DNA of 64,000 nucleotides from Dioscorea cayenensis subsp. rotundata (Eukaryota; Streptophyta; Magnoliopsida; Dioscoreales; Dioscoreaceae), in the NCBI RefSeq assembly GCF_009730915.1, contig NC_052486.1, positions 18,071,589 to 18,135,588 on the forward strand, in the 5' to 3' direction. A program made the position numbers and the translations under genes. A model generated the notes under the pieces. The model made no database searches. It worked only from the letters and a program-made list of their open reading frames with translations, and had not been told where the DNA came from. Of this stretch, positions 1 through 11,700 are shown piece by piece (the first letter of the stretch is position 1; every line of letters starts with the position of its first letter).

Positions 1-98
1 TACTTCTCTTGTCTTGGCTTGTACCTCTTAACATTTTGTAAACCTTTATTTTTATTTTAATAAAATAGCTCTATGAGCTCTTTCCCAAAAAACAAAAC
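1..98 (+). mobile_element. LINE 3' end (3' UTR and A-tail)
   Basis: The stretch ends in an A-rich tail after 'aataaaatagctctatgagc'. A very similar tail ('gaataaatagctttcagagc' followed by T/C-rich sequence and As) follows the RNase H fragment at 483-1247, so both are 3' ends of the same LINE family. The coding part lies outside the window. Confidence 0.55.
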
Positions 99-104
99 AA
101 GAAG

Positions 105-240
105 ATGCTAGATTTTACTCTACCCTTTTGAAAAACCATACAGTAATTACCCACTGCCCACTTCAAGTACATCAGTAATTTGTTGTTGAAACATATGAAA
201 TGCATATTCCAAAATGTATATAGAACATGTTTGGAGGATA
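105..240 (+). repeat. Fragment of receptor-kinase 3' flank (upstream array remnant)
   Basis: This block (from 'tagattttactctacccttt', then 'cagtaattacccac') matches the DNA immediately downstream of the two later kinase copies, at about 17365-17500 and 20062-20210. It therefore looks like the 3' flank of a further kinase copy lying left of the window, cut from it by the LINE end at 1-98. The homology was seen by eye and fades after about 240. Confidence 0.6.
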
Positions 241-559
241 ACTAGAGTGTTATGTTAAACTATGGGATAGTGTTGGGGCTTGGATCACTCTACTAATGAG
301 AACCCCAGAGCAATGCTTGAGATTTTCAGCAAAAATATTGTTCATAAAACTGTTTATGTATGTTGTAGCAGTACTGTTTATGTATACAGTCACATATATG
401 TGTGTATACCGGTCCACACAGTTCTCATGACACATTGAGCGGCCTCTTGTTCCGATGAACACTTGCCCGTGAGGTTCTCTGGTTGCCTTATACGGCCTCG
501 TATGCAGGTGTAGGTATTCTGACTCGTATGACTCCCAAGTTGTGTTGTGTGACCTCCTA

Positions 560-1398
560 TGCAGATGTAAATCTATATGCTTGTCCATTTGACTCTCTAA
601 ACCTTCAAACAAAACTCCAATCCATTATTGTTGTGTCTGCTTGGCTTATTTGGAAAACAAGGTGCAATCTCATCTTCCAGAACGCGCCTTTGGATTGCAT
701 TGCTTTATTTTCACAAGCTGTGGCTCATGTCAGGGAGTACTCTTACAATCAATCTTCTGTTATTGGCAGAAACCTTCTAATTAATAATTTCTCTTCTGCT
801 GATACTCCATTCTTGTTTGTCAATGCAGTCTGGAATCTTGAATCTGTCAAGTCTGGAGTTGGCTTTTCCATCTCCAATTTCAATTCAAGCTTTGTTCTTG
901 CCGGTTGTGGTCCAATGATCGCTGACTCATATATTGAAGTTGAAGCCTGCGCCCTTCTTTTTGCGTTGCAGAGTATTCTGAGTCAGAGAATTTTATGCAA
1001 GCAGATTTTCCTAACTAACTACGATCTATTATCTGCCATCAACCAGGATTCCCGGCTTGCTGATTGGCGTCTTGCGACATTGATAGATAATAATCATAAT
1101 ATTCGCTTTCATCTGGAAGAGCTCATGTTTCCCCAGATTCACATCATTCCTCTTCGTTGGTTGAAGTCTGCTGTGGATTTGGCCATCTTTGGTTCCAGCA
1201 AGCATGCTATGATCCTGTATCATCAAGGAAGAGACCTTCCACATTGACTTATGAAGCATTTTGTTTAATGCCTTCTTTACTTTTGATGTATGTTTTCCCT
1301 CCTTTTCCCAGGTTTTCAGCGTCTTTGTAATCTCTAGTTAGTTGTTAGTCTCTTGGTTTTTGAATAAATAGCTTTCAGAGCTCTTTTTCCCCAAAAAC
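560..1398 (+). mobile_element. 5'-truncated LINE: RNase H-like C-terminus and 3' UTR
   Basis: An open frame to 1247 encodes the C-terminal part of a plant L1-type ORF2: the segment 'AWLIWKTRCNLIFQNA', common in plant LINE/RVT_3 proteins, followed by an RNase H-like fold. The usual acidic residues are degraded: the ADASW position reads VNAVW, the CDCPG position reads LTNYD, and ADELA reads VDLA. The copy is therefore almost certainly dead as an enzyme, although the frame is still open for 254 codons. A 3' UTR with 'gaataaatagct' and an A-tail ends near 1398. Reverse transcriptase and endonuclease are absent, as in normal 5' truncation of LINEs. Confidence 0.7.
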
Positions 1399-1399
1399 T

Positions 1400-2133
1400 C
1401 CAAAACAGTTCAAACCCTCCTTAAGTGATAGTGTGATATGTAAACCAGCAAAACAAGCTAACAACAAACTTTTAGCATAAAAAACCATGGGACTCCTTAG
1501 AGCCTTTTGAATCTTTTCACTATATATCAACAATAGGATTACAATCTTCACCTTTCTACACACAAGGTAGAGGTTCATAACAAGATTAGCATCATTAACA
1601 CAAGATGGATTCACAAGAGATAACTTCAAGAAAAGATCTAGATCTCACAACAATGAGTATCACAACAAACACCAAATAAGAGATCAAAGAGGGATCAAAC
1701 CAATAGATTTGTAGGGCAACTTGCAAGGATTCTCTTCTCCAAATTGGCGTTAAATCCGGCTTGACCTTGCCGTCCGTCTTGCAACCCGGCTTCTTCCTCC
1801 TCCGGCTTCTTCTTGTGTTCTTTTCTTTCTCTCTTCCTTTCTCTTTCTCACCTTCCTTTCATCTCTAACTATAGCACTGCAGCCTATTTTCTTCACCTAA
1901 ATGGTTTTCTAGTTTTGCCCTTGTCCATTGTTGATATATATATAAATATATATCTTAGGTAATGAGCTAAAGCCCGACTTTATTCCCAGCCCTCAATGGG
2001 GCTGAACCCAACAGATAGAACACAATGACAGAGATAAACTGAGAGGATTTGCTGTAGTGGTGTCATTCTCACTGGTAATGCAGCTTCTGCTCCGCCTCCT
2101 CCGCCAAATCATTGGTAACATTGGCATCTCCTC

Positions 2134-2179
<46 letters not shown>

Positions 2180-3042
2180 TTTAGAAGGGGCGAATATTGG
2201 ATGACCAAGGTAAAGAATGAGACATATTCCAGATTGCTTGAATGTTGTATATTTGATTTGATTTATAATTTAACAATTTTAACTTAATCACTAGTTTTAA
2301 AACACCCATCTCCAATATTATTAAAATTAAACACATGCTTATATTTTGGTTATTTGCAACCTAGACGATGACAAATAACAAGTGAAAGGACACGATATTC
2401 ATCATCAAATACAATATTGATTTTATGTGTATTTCTTCTGCCATATAGGAGAATTCCCACGCTATGGCCAAGTTCTTTAAACTCTTGATAGTTGTCCCTA
2501 ATCGATAAAAACTAAAATCAACCATATATGAATGACCCTGCACAGATGTCATTGAAGTAACTATGACTTTGCTTTCAGTGTTTTAATCCCTATTACCATC
2601 AATCATCCAGGGATGACTAACTTCTCAGTTTTATTACCAAGGTTTTTTTGTTTTGTATTTTATATTTTATATCTATTTTATTTTAACAAAGTATTGATTT
2701 ATTCATTTTTATACTTAAATTTCATTTTTAATTTAGAAAAAACAAAATTTAATTTCATCCCATAATAAAACCCTTCCCATCAAAATTTTATGACAGACTA
2801 CTAATTGCACATGTATTTAAACATAATAAAATTAACTGATGTTGTATAAATTAAATTTACAAAATAGACAGAATTTTCAGTTAACTCACATAGTTTTGTG
2901 ACCTTTGCTATTTTCAAAATTTTAATTGGAGAGTTATTTTAAGGACAAGTGAGTACCCTTTCTGAGTTTTCTGGGAGAAAAAGTAAACGAAGAGTTTTGT
3001 TTAAAAAAATTAACAATAAATAAAGTTCGGTGGTTTATAAAA
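1400..3042. other. Intergenic, no gene recognised; contains (CT)20
   Basis: No convincing gene. A pure CT microsatellite lies at about 2136-2176; short open frames across it are repeat translations. The remainder is AT-rich. A C/T-rich block at 1790-1860 has no recognised identity. Confidence 0.6.
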
Positions 3043-3367
3043 AGTATAATACCCGAATTGGTCCCTCTATTTTTCTCTCTAAATACTCCCGTCTAGGGAA
3101 TTCCCTTCTAGTCCCTCTACTGAGAAATACTCCCGTCTAGTCCTTTTATTTTTTTAAAATATGCCCACTCAGGGAGAAATGCTTCCAACCAGTCCCTATA
3201 CTTTTGAAAATGGGACTCATTTTCAAAAGTAGAGGGACTAGTTGAGAATGTTTCTCCCTAAGTGGGAATATTTTCAAAAGTAAAAGGACAAAATAAGAGC
3301 ATTTCTGAGTAGAGGGACCAAAAGGGAAGAGAGAAAAAAGTAGAAGGACCATTTAGGGTATTATACC
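3043..3367. mobile_element. Long-TIR foldback MITE, copy A (Mutator-like)
   Basis: 325 bp, starting AGTATAATACCC and ending GGGTATTATACC. The two halves are near inverse complements (for example 'actttTgaaaatg' units pairing with 'cattttcaaaagtagaggga'). It is flanked by a perfect 9-bp direct repeat TTTATAAAA at 3034-3042 and 3368-3376. A 9-bp target duplication plus long terminal inverted repeats is the hallmark of Mutator-type (MULE) non-autonomous elements. No coding capacity. Confidence 0.85.
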
Positions 3368-3446
3368 TTTATAAAATGTACAAAAACAAATTAATCCGTA
3401 AAGTTTAAAATTCAAAACATAGTGAGGCGGTGCATTGAGTTGCATT

Positions 3447-3479
<33 letters not shown>

Positions 3480-4078
3480 CCTTTGTGTTGAGATAATTTT
3501 TTTGGGTGGTACCATATGACAATCATTTTTATATTGAGCATCAAAATTCAATTTGTATCATTTTGGCTATTCAACTTTAATTTTTGTTCACTGAGAGAGT
3601 AACGAGGGGATCGCACGGAGAATTTGATTACATATATGCGGGATTTGTCATTTCAACATCAGTTCCGCGTCATATGCATATGTAGATATGCAACATCCTC
3701 AAAAAGAGCCAGATTATCATTGTTATTGACTAGTTTGTTGGGGCGACGTGGCATGTGTCGTGTCACTAAGAGTGCCCACGTGCCCTCTTTAATGACGTGT
3801 TATGTCCGTATATGCTGATGGAGGAGTGAATTAGTGTTAACTTGGTAATTCCGGCATCAAATTCTCTCCGGAATCCCATTGGTACCCTCCTAATAAATAC
3901 AAATTAAAGTTGACTGACCAAAATGATTTAAATTGAAGTTCGATGCTCAAAATAAAAAATGACCATAGTATAGTATCCACTTAAGATATTTACCTATAAT
4001 TTTACTTGCCTCCGATTTTGATGTAATACCAACCACCTTAGCCTTCAAATGCAACCTTAAGTCTAGAACTCCTTATAC
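3353..4078. other. Intergenic, AT-rich; (AAT)n microsatellite
   Basis: Beyond the MITE end at 3367 there is no supported gene. An AAT trinucleotide run lies at about 3449-3479. The segment around 3620-3840 is somewhat less AT-rich but shows no recognised protein. Confidence 0.5.
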
Positions 4079-4358
4079 GGGCCATTTGGTTGAATGTAGT
4101 TGAAAATGTAGTGGATTTGTATTTACAAATCCTTATATTTGAAAATTAAGGAGAGTCAAATCCGAAGTTTGGTTGGATGTATTTGTAATGCTAGTATAAA
4201 TTATAAAATATACCTTTTATTTTATGTAAATATGAATTCAAATTTCAAATATTATGAGTAATTAATATAATTAATATATACTTAATTTATTATAATAAAA
4301 TATAATATATTAATTATTTATTAAAATAATTAATATAATATAATTATATATAATTTTA

Positions 4359-4685
4359 GGTATAATGCCCTATTTGGTCCCGCTACTTTTCTCTCTCTTC
4401 TCTTTTGGTCCCTCTACTTAAAAATGCTCCTGACTAGTCATTTTACTTTTGAAAATGTACCCATTTAGTTAAAAATGCTCCCAACTAGTCCCTCTACTTT
4501 TAGAAATGTGCCCACTTAGTCCCTCTAAGTGGGTACATTTTTAAAAATAGAGGGACTGGTTGGAAATATTTTTAACTAAGTGGGTACATTTTCAAAAGTA
4601 GAGGGACTAGTCGGGAGCATTTCTGAGTAGAGGGACCAAAAGAGAAGAGAGAGAAAAGTACATGGACTATTTTGGTGATTATACC
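4359..4685. mobile_element. Long-TIR foldback MITE, copy B
   Basis: 327 bp, GGTATAATGCCC at the left and ...GATTATACC at the right, with the same internal 'tccctctactttt' inverted units as copy A. Perfect 9-bp TSD ATAATTTTA at 4350-4358 and 4686-4694. It sits in very AT-rich DNA that may itself be an older element (left end near 4079, 'gggccatttggttga'). Confidence 0.85.
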
Positions 4686-4954
4686 ATAATTTTATATACC
4701 ACCAAAAATAATTTTATAATATAATATATCAAGTATATACCACCAAAAATATCATTTGTCAAATTAATTAATTAATTAATTATATAATTTTATTTGTTTA
4801 TATTCTAATTATATTCTAGTTTTTTAAAAAAAATAATTTTAATTGGAATTCCAAATCCACCAAAATCCAATCAGAGAGCATTTGCAACTCTAATTACTTT
4901 TTTAGATCCACCTAACCAAACAACTAACTTCAAGAAATCTTGTAATTCCAACTA

Positions 4955-5280
4955 GGTATAATCACCAAAATAGTCCATGTACTTTTCTCTCTCTTCCTTT
5001 TTGGTCCCTCTACTCAGAAATGCTCCCGACTAGTCCCTCTACTTTTGAAAATGTGCCCACTTAGAGGAAAAAGCTCCCAACCAATCCCTCTACTTTTAAA
5101 AATGTGCCCACTTAGAGGGACTAAGTGGGCACATTTCTAAAAGTAGAAGGACTAGTTGGGAGCATTTTTAACTAAGTGGGCACATTTTCAAAAATAGAGA
5201 GACTAGTCGGGAGCATTTCTGAGTAGAGAGACCAAAAGGGAAGAGAGAGAAAAGTAGAGGGACCAACTAAGGTATTATAC
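4955..5280. mobile_element. Long-TIR foldback MITE, copy C
   Basis: About 326 bp of the same family, beginning GGTATAATCACC. The left flank is TTCCAACTA, but the right end lacks the final C and the following bases (AAAGAGTTC) do not repeat it, so the right border has been altered or the copy is recombinant. Copy D follows only 15 bp later. Confidence 0.75.
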
Positions 5281-5295
5281 AAAGAGTTCTAAATA

Positions 5296-5600
5296 GGTAT
5301 AATACTCGAATTGATCCCTCTACTTTTCTCTTTCTTCCCTTTTGGTCCCTCTATTCAGAAATGCATCCCACTAATCCGTCTACTTTTAAAAATGACCCAA
5401 TTTAGTCCCTCTATCCTTAATCTCTTCCCATCTAGTCCCTCTACTCTTGAAAAATACAGTCAATAATTAGCATATTTTATAATAGAAGGGACTAAGTAAA
5501 ACTATTTTCAAGAGTAGAGGGACTACTTGGAGCATTTCTGAGTAGAATGCCCAAAAGGGAAGAGAGAGAAAAGTAGAGGGACCAATTCGGGTATTATACC
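5296..5600. mobile_element. Long-TIR foldback MITE, copy D
   Basis: 305 bp, GGTATAATACTC to GTATTATACC, with a perfect 9-bp TSD TTCTAAATA at 5287-5295 and 5601-5609. Inverted halves as in the other copies, with some divergence in the loop. Confidence 0.85.
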
Positions 5601-5789
5601 TTCTAAATACTACCAAACATAATGTCTCTCATGCAACTCTCCATTGCATAGAAAAGCACAACAAATGAAAATTAAAATCAACTTATTAATTAATTGTATC
5701 AATTTGAACTTAGTGGAACTTAGTCTCCTCCTGTTGGTTTGAATTAAATAATACTTGTTTTGTTTGCAATAATAGTGATAGAAGAAGAA

Positions 5790-6402
5790 TATCCAATGTG
5801 CAACTGACACTTGTGTGTTGTGTCATAGAAACTCGGAATCAACAGATCACCTCTTTCTTAGGTGTGATTTCTTCGACCTTATTTGGCATTTTTTTCAAGC
5901 AAATTCTAGGGTTGTATTCCCACCCTTGGACCTTGTTCGAGGTCTAAACATCTTGGATCCCATTCATACATGTTCAATATCGATTTTTCTAGGATCTCCT
6001 CTCAAGGGTCATTTTTTGGATTTTATGACTCGAAAAAAACAATCAAGGTTGTCAGACCCAGACCGGCCGGACCGGTTCGATAAAAAAACTGGGAATCGGC
6101 CATAAGGCCGGTCCGAGCATATCCTTAAACTTGAGCTTTAATTGACACGGCTAAGAACCGGATGACCCGGTCTGTTTAACCGGGAATCAGTTAAATCGGC
6201 CGGTTCTAACGAAGCAACAGCGGGGGAGTCTTCGAGAGAGAAGGAGTTCATTAGGTTAGATGATCTAGACATAGCGAACAGAGAAAGAAGTAGCAATAGC
6301 GACGGAGGAGGAGCTGTGTTCTAGGGCTCGGTTTGAAAGAGAAGATACTTTGATTAGAATAACTAATTAAGAAAATGCTGATTAGGAATCAATTTATTGA
6401 TT

Positions 6403-6452
<50 letters not shown>

Positions 6453-7236
6453 GAGTGAGTGAGTGATTGTGAGTCCCAAGAGGCACTAGATTTAAGATTT
6501 ATATTTTTTTATTTTTATTTTTAAAATATTTTATAGTTTTAGGAAGTTAAGATTCTTGAGAATGATATATAAAATTAAAAACTTAAATATTAAATTTAAT
6601 TAATTATGCTTGTTTTAGTTATGAAAAATGGTGATTATATTATTTTTAATATTTATTAATTATTATAATAAATTTTTAATGTTTTATTGTTGACCCCGGT
6701 TCAACCCGATTTGACCAGATTGAACCCATTGACCCCTGACCCCTGACCTTGGTCAGGTCAATACTCGGGCCGGGTTTGACAACCCTGGAAACAATCACAT
6801 TTGCTCTTACCCCTCACTCAGTTATTTCCAAAATTATTTATATGCTACTTGTTTGGATTTCTGCAGCTAAAGACCCGAGCCAATGCTTCCCAGATGACTC
6901 CATTCAAGAGCTCCCTTGATTTCTTGAGCGCTAGACCAAATGATGTTATTAGCTCTGCTTAGGAGTGATCCATTCCCACTGCCAGCTTGAGGAGGCCTCA
7001 GATACCAGATGGTGGACTTCGCCTTCTCAATTGCTTTTCCTTCTTTTTGTTTCTTTGGATTTTTTGAATTGGTTGTTGTTAAGGTGTATTTTACCCTTGG
7101 TGACTGCTTCTCGCCTCGTGTTTGGTTTATAATTGTGTTTATTTTCTTTTCTGCCCTTTTGTTTGTTCCTAGTTTGATTTGTACTTGCCTTTCTTTTTAA
7201 TAAATTAGTGATTTATTCTATTTATTTAAAAAAAAT
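5790..7236 (+). mobile_element. Decayed LINE 3' part (zf-RVT region), interrupted by a hAT MITE
   Basis: Before the insertion (5790-6043) the translation reads ATDTCVLCHRNSESTDHLFL, the zinc-knuckle-like zf-RVT segment found after the reverse transcriptase in plant LINE ORF2. The minus-strand LINE at 23-27 kb has the close relative ATDTCVMCYKNSETIDHLLI, so the two are of the same family. After the insertion (6788 onward) the remaining C-terminal part and a T-rich 3' UTR follow, ending 'taataaattagtgatttattc' and an A-run at about 7228-7235. The frame is broken by stops. Confidence 0.7.
6044..6787. mobile_element. hAT-like MITE, 744 bp, inside a LINE
   Basis: Left terminus CAAGGTTGTCAGACCC and right terminus complementary to CAGGGTTGTCAAACCCGG, which pair over about 20 positions. 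CA...TG ends and 8-bp flanks AAAACAAT (6036-6043) and GAAACAAT (6788-6795), one mismatch, fit the hAT superfamily. No transposase is encoded. The interior carries GC-rich 'ccggttcgac/ccggttcaacc' motifs near both ends and an (AG)n run at about 6402-6449. Confidence 0.8.
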
Positions 7237-7684
7237 ATATTGTCCATACTTTTAAATAAAAAAACATTCAAAGGACATGAAAAAGAAAACCTATCTTCTC
7301 AAGGAGGCCCCTTTCTCTGAGAAATTAAATCTTCAACATCATAAAGACCGCCTGAGGGATTACGTAGGATAGTCGGAGGATCAAAAATGCTGGAAGCTTA
7401 CAGGGAATGGTGTTTTTTCGGTGAAATCCTTCTATAATTTTCTTGTGGATGGTGGTTTGTGTTGCCCCGTGGCGAGGTTCTTTTGAAGTAACAGTTGCCC
7501 AAAGAAAATCAATTTGATCAATTGGTTGGTGTGGAAGAATAAAGTGTTCTCTTGAGAATCTCGAGAAATGGAAGTGTAATAAGCTCCCAACGGCCACTTG
7601 TGTGATGTGTCATGCTGGGCAGAGTTTGTGGATCATCTCTTCATTCACTGCTCTTTTGTTAGGCAAATATGGGATTATATCATT

Positions 7685-8204
7685 GGTATAATACACTAAT
7701 TGGTCTCTCTACTTTTCTCTCTCTTTTCTTTTGGTCCCTCTACTCAGAAATGTTCCCGACTAGTCCCTCTACTTTTGAAAATGTGCCCACGTAGTTAGAA
7801 ATGCTCCCAATTAGTCCCTCTACTTTTAAAAATGACCAACTAGAGGGACTAAGTGGACTCATTTTTAAAAGTAGAGGGACTGATTGTGAGTATTTTTAAC
7901 TAAGTGGGCACATTTTCAAAAGTAGAGGGACTAGTCGGGAGCATTTCTGAGTAAAGGGACCAAAAGGGAATAGAGAGAAAAGTACAGGGACTATAGTTAA
8001 AAATGCTCACAATCAGTCCCTCTACTTTTAAAAATGTGCCCAGCTAAGTGGGCACATTTCTAAAAGTAGAGGGACTGGTTGGGAGCATTTTTAACTAAGT
8101 GGGCACATTTTCAAAAGTAGAGGGACTAATCGGGAGCATTTCTGAGTAGAGGGACCAAAAGTAAAGAGAGAGAAAAGTAGAGGGACCAACTAGGGTATTA
8201 TACC
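7685..8204. mobile_element. Long-TIR foldback MITE, copy E (enlarged, 520 bp)
   Basis: Same termini as copies A-D (GGTATAATACAC on the left, GGGTATTATACC on the right), but about 200 bp longer because the inner 'acttttaaaaatgtgccca ... gcatttttaactaagtggg' block is present twice. Flanks TATATCATT and TTTTATTAT do not match as a 9-bp duplication. Both features suggest recombination between two copies rather than one clean insertion. The surrounding DNA is LINE copy 2. Confidence 0.75.
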
Positions 8205-8749
8205 TTTTATTATACTACTGCAAAACCCAGAACCACCTGCCTCTATGAGCAACCTCTGGGACTCTTGGAGGGCGTCTATTCGACCTTCAATGAGGGATAT
8301 GGGAGATTTGGTGGTGAAAGCACTTGTGTGTAATGTTTGGCGTACAAGAAATGAATGTATTTTTAATGCCAATATGTTGCCTGTTCATACTGTGATTTTG
8401 GGTATTTACCTCATGCTATCATTCTGGTGCTCTTTAATTCGGGATAAATCACAAGTGAAGTTAGAAGACTCCATGGCAATTATCTGACGCACAGTCTGGA
8501 TTTTCTAGGACCTCGAGCTGAGGCGTCGTTTGGGACTTCGACGTCAGGGGAGACATGATCCGAGCACGGGTTAAGGTCCTTCGCGGTGGGCAGGAGGGCA
8601 GTAAGGATGCTTTGGTTCCTCTTCTGTGAGTGTTGTTTTTATCTTTCTAGTGTTTGTTTTCTCCTATGATTGGTTTGTAACCACAACTTGTGAGCTATGT
8701 TTTTTTTTTTGTTCCCTTCTCTACTTTTTGGTAGAGTTCTATTGTATTG

Positions 8750-11700
8750 GACATGATGGTCTAACCAGACGTTGGGCCAGACTGGATCGATTTTTATCAA
8801 ACTCAAACTAGTTTATTAAATTTAATTACATTTCCAACCAGCACCTTGCCCGCATTAACTCTGATCACTCTCCTATGTTTCTTATTGCCCATGACTCCCC
8901 TTCTCCTTCTAGCAGAATCTTTCGCTTTGAGAATATCTGGTTGGATTATGAAGGATGTCATAGTAGTGTTGTTAATGCCTGGAATGCTACCCCTTCTACT
9001 TCTCCGATGCATTCTTTCACGCATTTTATTTCCCAAACTAAATTAAATCTTTGCAGATGGAAACGTTCCAGTATTTGCCATATTGATGAGGAATTGAAGA
9101 ACATTGAGCAAGAAATTAATGCTATAGATCAACACCACTTTTCTTCCGATACCTGGGGTTCGACATGGCTCAGAGCTCTCAGGAACCGTCATGCGGCCCT
9201 TCTCAAACAGAAAACGATATACTGGGGCCAAAGAGCTCGCTCCCAATGGATAACTAAAGGTGACCAAAACTCTAGTTTCTTTCACAGTTCAGTCAAGATT
9301 CGCAGACATAGGAATAGAGTTAGAGCTATCAAAGACAAATCAGGTACTATCTTTACTGAGCATATTGACTTAGAAAACTGTTTTGTTCATCATTATAAAA
9401 ATCTTTGGACGTCTTCCTCGGTTTTTACCATTGATTCTCTGCTTAATGCCATGCCGGATGATTTCCCTGTGTTGAGTGATGAGGACAGAGCTTCTTTGAT
9501 TCGACCTATCTCTATGAGAGAAGTCTATCAAACGCTCAACTCAATGCCCCGGGGAAAAAGTCCTGGCCCTGATGGCCTTAATGTGGAGTTCTATCTTTTT
9601 TATTGGAATATTGTTGGTGAGCACCTTTTCAATGCGATTGCCTATTTCTTTCATACTGCTAAGATGCCTCCCTCTTGGGGTAAAACTTTCGTCACTCTGA
9701 TTCCTAAAAAAGATAACCCCATTTCAGTGTTAGATTTTCGCCCTATTTCTTTGTGTAATGTCTGCTATAAAATTATTGCAAAGATCTTGGCCAATCGCTT
9801 AAAATCTGTGATTCATTCCCTCATTGGTCCTGAACAAACTGGGTTTATTCCGGGGCGTGGCGCTTATGATAATATAATTGCAGCCCAGGAAATTGCCCAT
9901 AGTTTAGAATTAGATACCTCTGCCCCCCCTAGGATGATGCTTAAAATTGACATTGAAAAAGCTTTTGATACTGTTGAATGGGTAACCATTTTTGCCACCC
10001 TCCGGAAGATGTCCTTTCCTGACCTTTGGATCTCTTGGATTCATGCCACTTTAACCTCTGCTTCCTTTTCTATCATCATCAATGGTAATCATTCTTCCTG
10101 GATTAACAGTAGTAGAGGAGTTAGGCAGGGGGATCCTCTCTCCCCTCTGCTTTTCCTTCTCGCTTCTCAAAATCTCTCTTCTATCCTCAACAAAGCTATG
10201 AATCTCAATCTTGTCCCTGGCTTCTGCAGCAACCTCCCTAGAAATTTCAATCACTTAATGTTTGCTGATGACCTCATCTTAATTACCAATGCCTCTAGGA
10301 AAGCTGCTAGAAATTGTCTCCTTTGTCTTAATATCTATTACAATCTCTCTGGACAAAGGCCCAATCCCTCCAAATCAGCGCTTTATCTTCCATCCTGGTG
10401 TAATAGGAGAATCGCTAACTCTATATCTAAAATTCTTGGTTTCAAAATTGGTTCATTCCCTTTCATTTACCTTGGTGTCCCTATCTCTCCTAGAAGACTT
10501 CTGGTAAATCAACTCAGTTTTCTCCCTAACAAAGTCCATTCGGCAATCCATGCCTGGAACCACTCGCACCTCTCTCTTGCTGGTCGCTCTGTTCTGATTA
10601 ACAGTACTTTATTTGCTATTCCTATCTACATCTCTTCTGTCATGAACCTGCCTAATACTATCCTTGATTCCATTTCCAAACTGGCCAGGGATTTCCTCTG
10701 GGGTCATGGCGGCAATAAACGCGGTTTCCATTCTGTTGGTTGGGCCCTCACGACTCAATCTAAGCCTGAGGGGGGGCTTGGTATTAAAAAAATCTAAGAC
10801 TTGTTAAACACTCACTTATGGCCAAGAACATATTTGCTATCCTTAATTCTGATAACAAGATCTGGGTGGACATCTTTAAAGACAAATATCATGGGTGGCA
10901 TCCATGGAAGCATCATTCTCCTGCCCGCTCCTCTTGGTTCTTTTAAATCTATTTGTAACACTTCGATTTCCTTCGTGCCAATTTCAAAAATCATCTCACT
11001 CAATAGTAATGGCTTGGATTGGTGGACTGATCCTTGGATTATGGATCTTCCTATATCGCATAAGCCTACATTTCTAAACATGGACCTGAATTTTTGAAAA
11101 CTTAAACATCTATGATTTCTTGGATAATAATGTTTTTCAATGTGAATTTTTCTCGAGAATTGCTTTTTGGTAATTCGTGGATCTTGATTTTATTTCGAAT
11201 GTCGGTTTTCATCGAGACTAATGATAATCTGTGGGTATGGGCCTATCATTCGCATTATGCTACTATCTCTTCCACTGTCTACACCCATATCAATTCATCT
11301 TGTCTTTGAATCTGAAAATTGGATGGGGTGGGATCTTATTTGGAAATTATCTCGTTGTCCCCCAGTATTAAAAACTTTCATTTTGGAAACTAGCTCATGA
11401 TAAACTAACGACGGGTGCCTATCTTTACAATCTTAACATTGGACCTTTTGTTAGCTGTCCCTTCTGTGGATTATATGATGAATCTGCTTCCCATCTCATT
11501 TGGTTGTGTTCAAAAGTTCAGCACTGCTGGACCCCAATTCTCATCAGGATGAACAGAGACCCTTTGGATTTAAATTACTTATGTTCTGGCCGTTGGCTGG
11601 AGTATTATGGCAGGAATAGAAGGGATTGTGATCAGGTTAAAGCTTTGATTGCCACAATGGCTTGGATCATATGGAAAGAGAGATGCAATCATATTTTTCA

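Noticed and set aside
250..612. 120-codon minus-strand frame
   Set aside because: Lies antisense to the start of a LINE fragment with no recognised domain.
1993..2287. Open frames rich in Leu-Ser or Arg-Glu repeats
   Set aside because: Direct translations of the (CT)20 microsatellite on the two strands.
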